Source: Ascarosepion bandense
Lineage: Eukaryota; Mollusca; Cephalopoda; Sepiida; Sepiidae
Length of the DNA stretch: 64,000 nucleotides
NCBI GenBank assembly: GCA_037127315.1
Contig: JBBBDQ010001614.1
Coordinates: 472,001 to 536,000 of the forward strand
Direction of reading: 5' to 3'
This document shows, piece by piece, positions 63,748-64,000 of the stretch. Both the position numbers and the translations under genes were made by a program. Under the pieces are notes generated by a model, which was given only the letters and a program-made list of their open reading frames with translations, did no database searches and was not told the DNA's origin. Position 1 is the first letter of the stretch; each line of letters starts with the position of its first letter.

Positions 63748-64000
63748 TAGTTATAACTCATGAAAATTTGCGTTTTTCTATTGTAAATTTTTGATGAATC
63801 TTAATTCTTCAAGTTAATGATTGAATAAGCTCATGGTAAGGCAGAGAGCAATAAAATACCCTTGAAAATTCCTTTCTTGTATCATTAAATATTTGAGCTT
63901 AACAACTTTAACAAAATATTGCAATAACAATCATAAATATGAATGCTGGGCCTCTTTTTAAGAAGTAAGGGGATACAAATAAAAAAGATCTAAAATTGTC
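63605..64000. other. no gene; TA microsatellite
   Basis: A short poly(A)/TA-rich stretch and a TA run at about 63715-63742. The rest is AT-rich and unassigned to the window end. Confidence 0.5.

Overview
The window looks like repeat-dense, non-coding nuclear DNA from a large animal genome. The best guess is a mollusc, probably an octopod-type cephalopod. This rests on the mix of tRNA-derived SINEs, jockey-like and endonuclease-RT LINE fragments, Penelope-like elements, Tc1/mariner and piggyBac-like debris and very long purine microsatellites; it is an inference, not a match that was run. I found no convincing host protein-coding gene. Almost every long open frame is an artefact of one-strand purine repeats (Phe/Ser/Leu-rich on the minus strand, Lys/Glu-rich on the plus strand) or a piece of a broken retroelement.

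Layout. 1-4765: purine-rich simple repeats and a minisatellite, broken by a 294-bp solo-LTR-like insertion with a 5-bp target duplication (2978-3271). 4800-9760: old interspersed repeats, an endonuclease-RT LINE fragment with internal tandem duplications (6424-7824), a tRNA-derived SINE (8254-8562) and a 5'-truncated jockey-like LINE (8886-9648) inside a repeat whose empty counterpart lies at about 4800-4960. 10066-13995: purine arrays with a higher-order period. 14426-15005: LINE 3' end with a 163-bp duplication. 15134-23880: a head-to-tail satellite of about 80 monomers of about 109 bp. 25250-29060: SINEs, foldback repeats with tRNA-like cores, a Penelope-like remnant with a hammerhead-ribozyme-like motif, and a repeat starting CTAGCAGTATAGCCCG. 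29066-34000: two minus-strand LINEs, a mariner-type deletion derivative and a large palindrome. 34300-35690: a 123-bp array. 36260-41920: TA-rich spacers, a 1-kb foldback with two tRNA-like cores, a 5S rRNA-like sequence, Tc1-type ends and SINEs. 42147-43950: a TG microsatellite and a Penelope-like element (RT and GIY-YIG pieces). 43970-46990: purine arrays. 47380-57030: many LINE copies on both strands, a second Penelope-like RT fragment, a perfect 19-bp hairpin, and the best-preserved LINE (54515-56510), split by a 222-bp TTAA-flanked MITE. 57040-58620: an AT-rich tandem repeat split by a 154-bp x 6 array that ends in a LINE 3' tail. 59641-64000: foldback elements, two head-to-head LINE fragments, a SINE and TA repeats.

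The most interesting observations concern how these repeats arise. (1) The 109-bp satellite is homologous to the antisense 3' end of the jockey-like LINE; single-copy relatives at 51955-52180 and 58686-58775, and the array's own right edge, tie it to LINE sequence. (2) A roughly 70-bp imperfect palindrome sits at the junction of duplicated LINE segments in five of five places, in two unrelated LINE families. (3) A Penelope-like remnant carries a hammerhead-like fold. (4) All the large purine blocks have their purines on the same strand.
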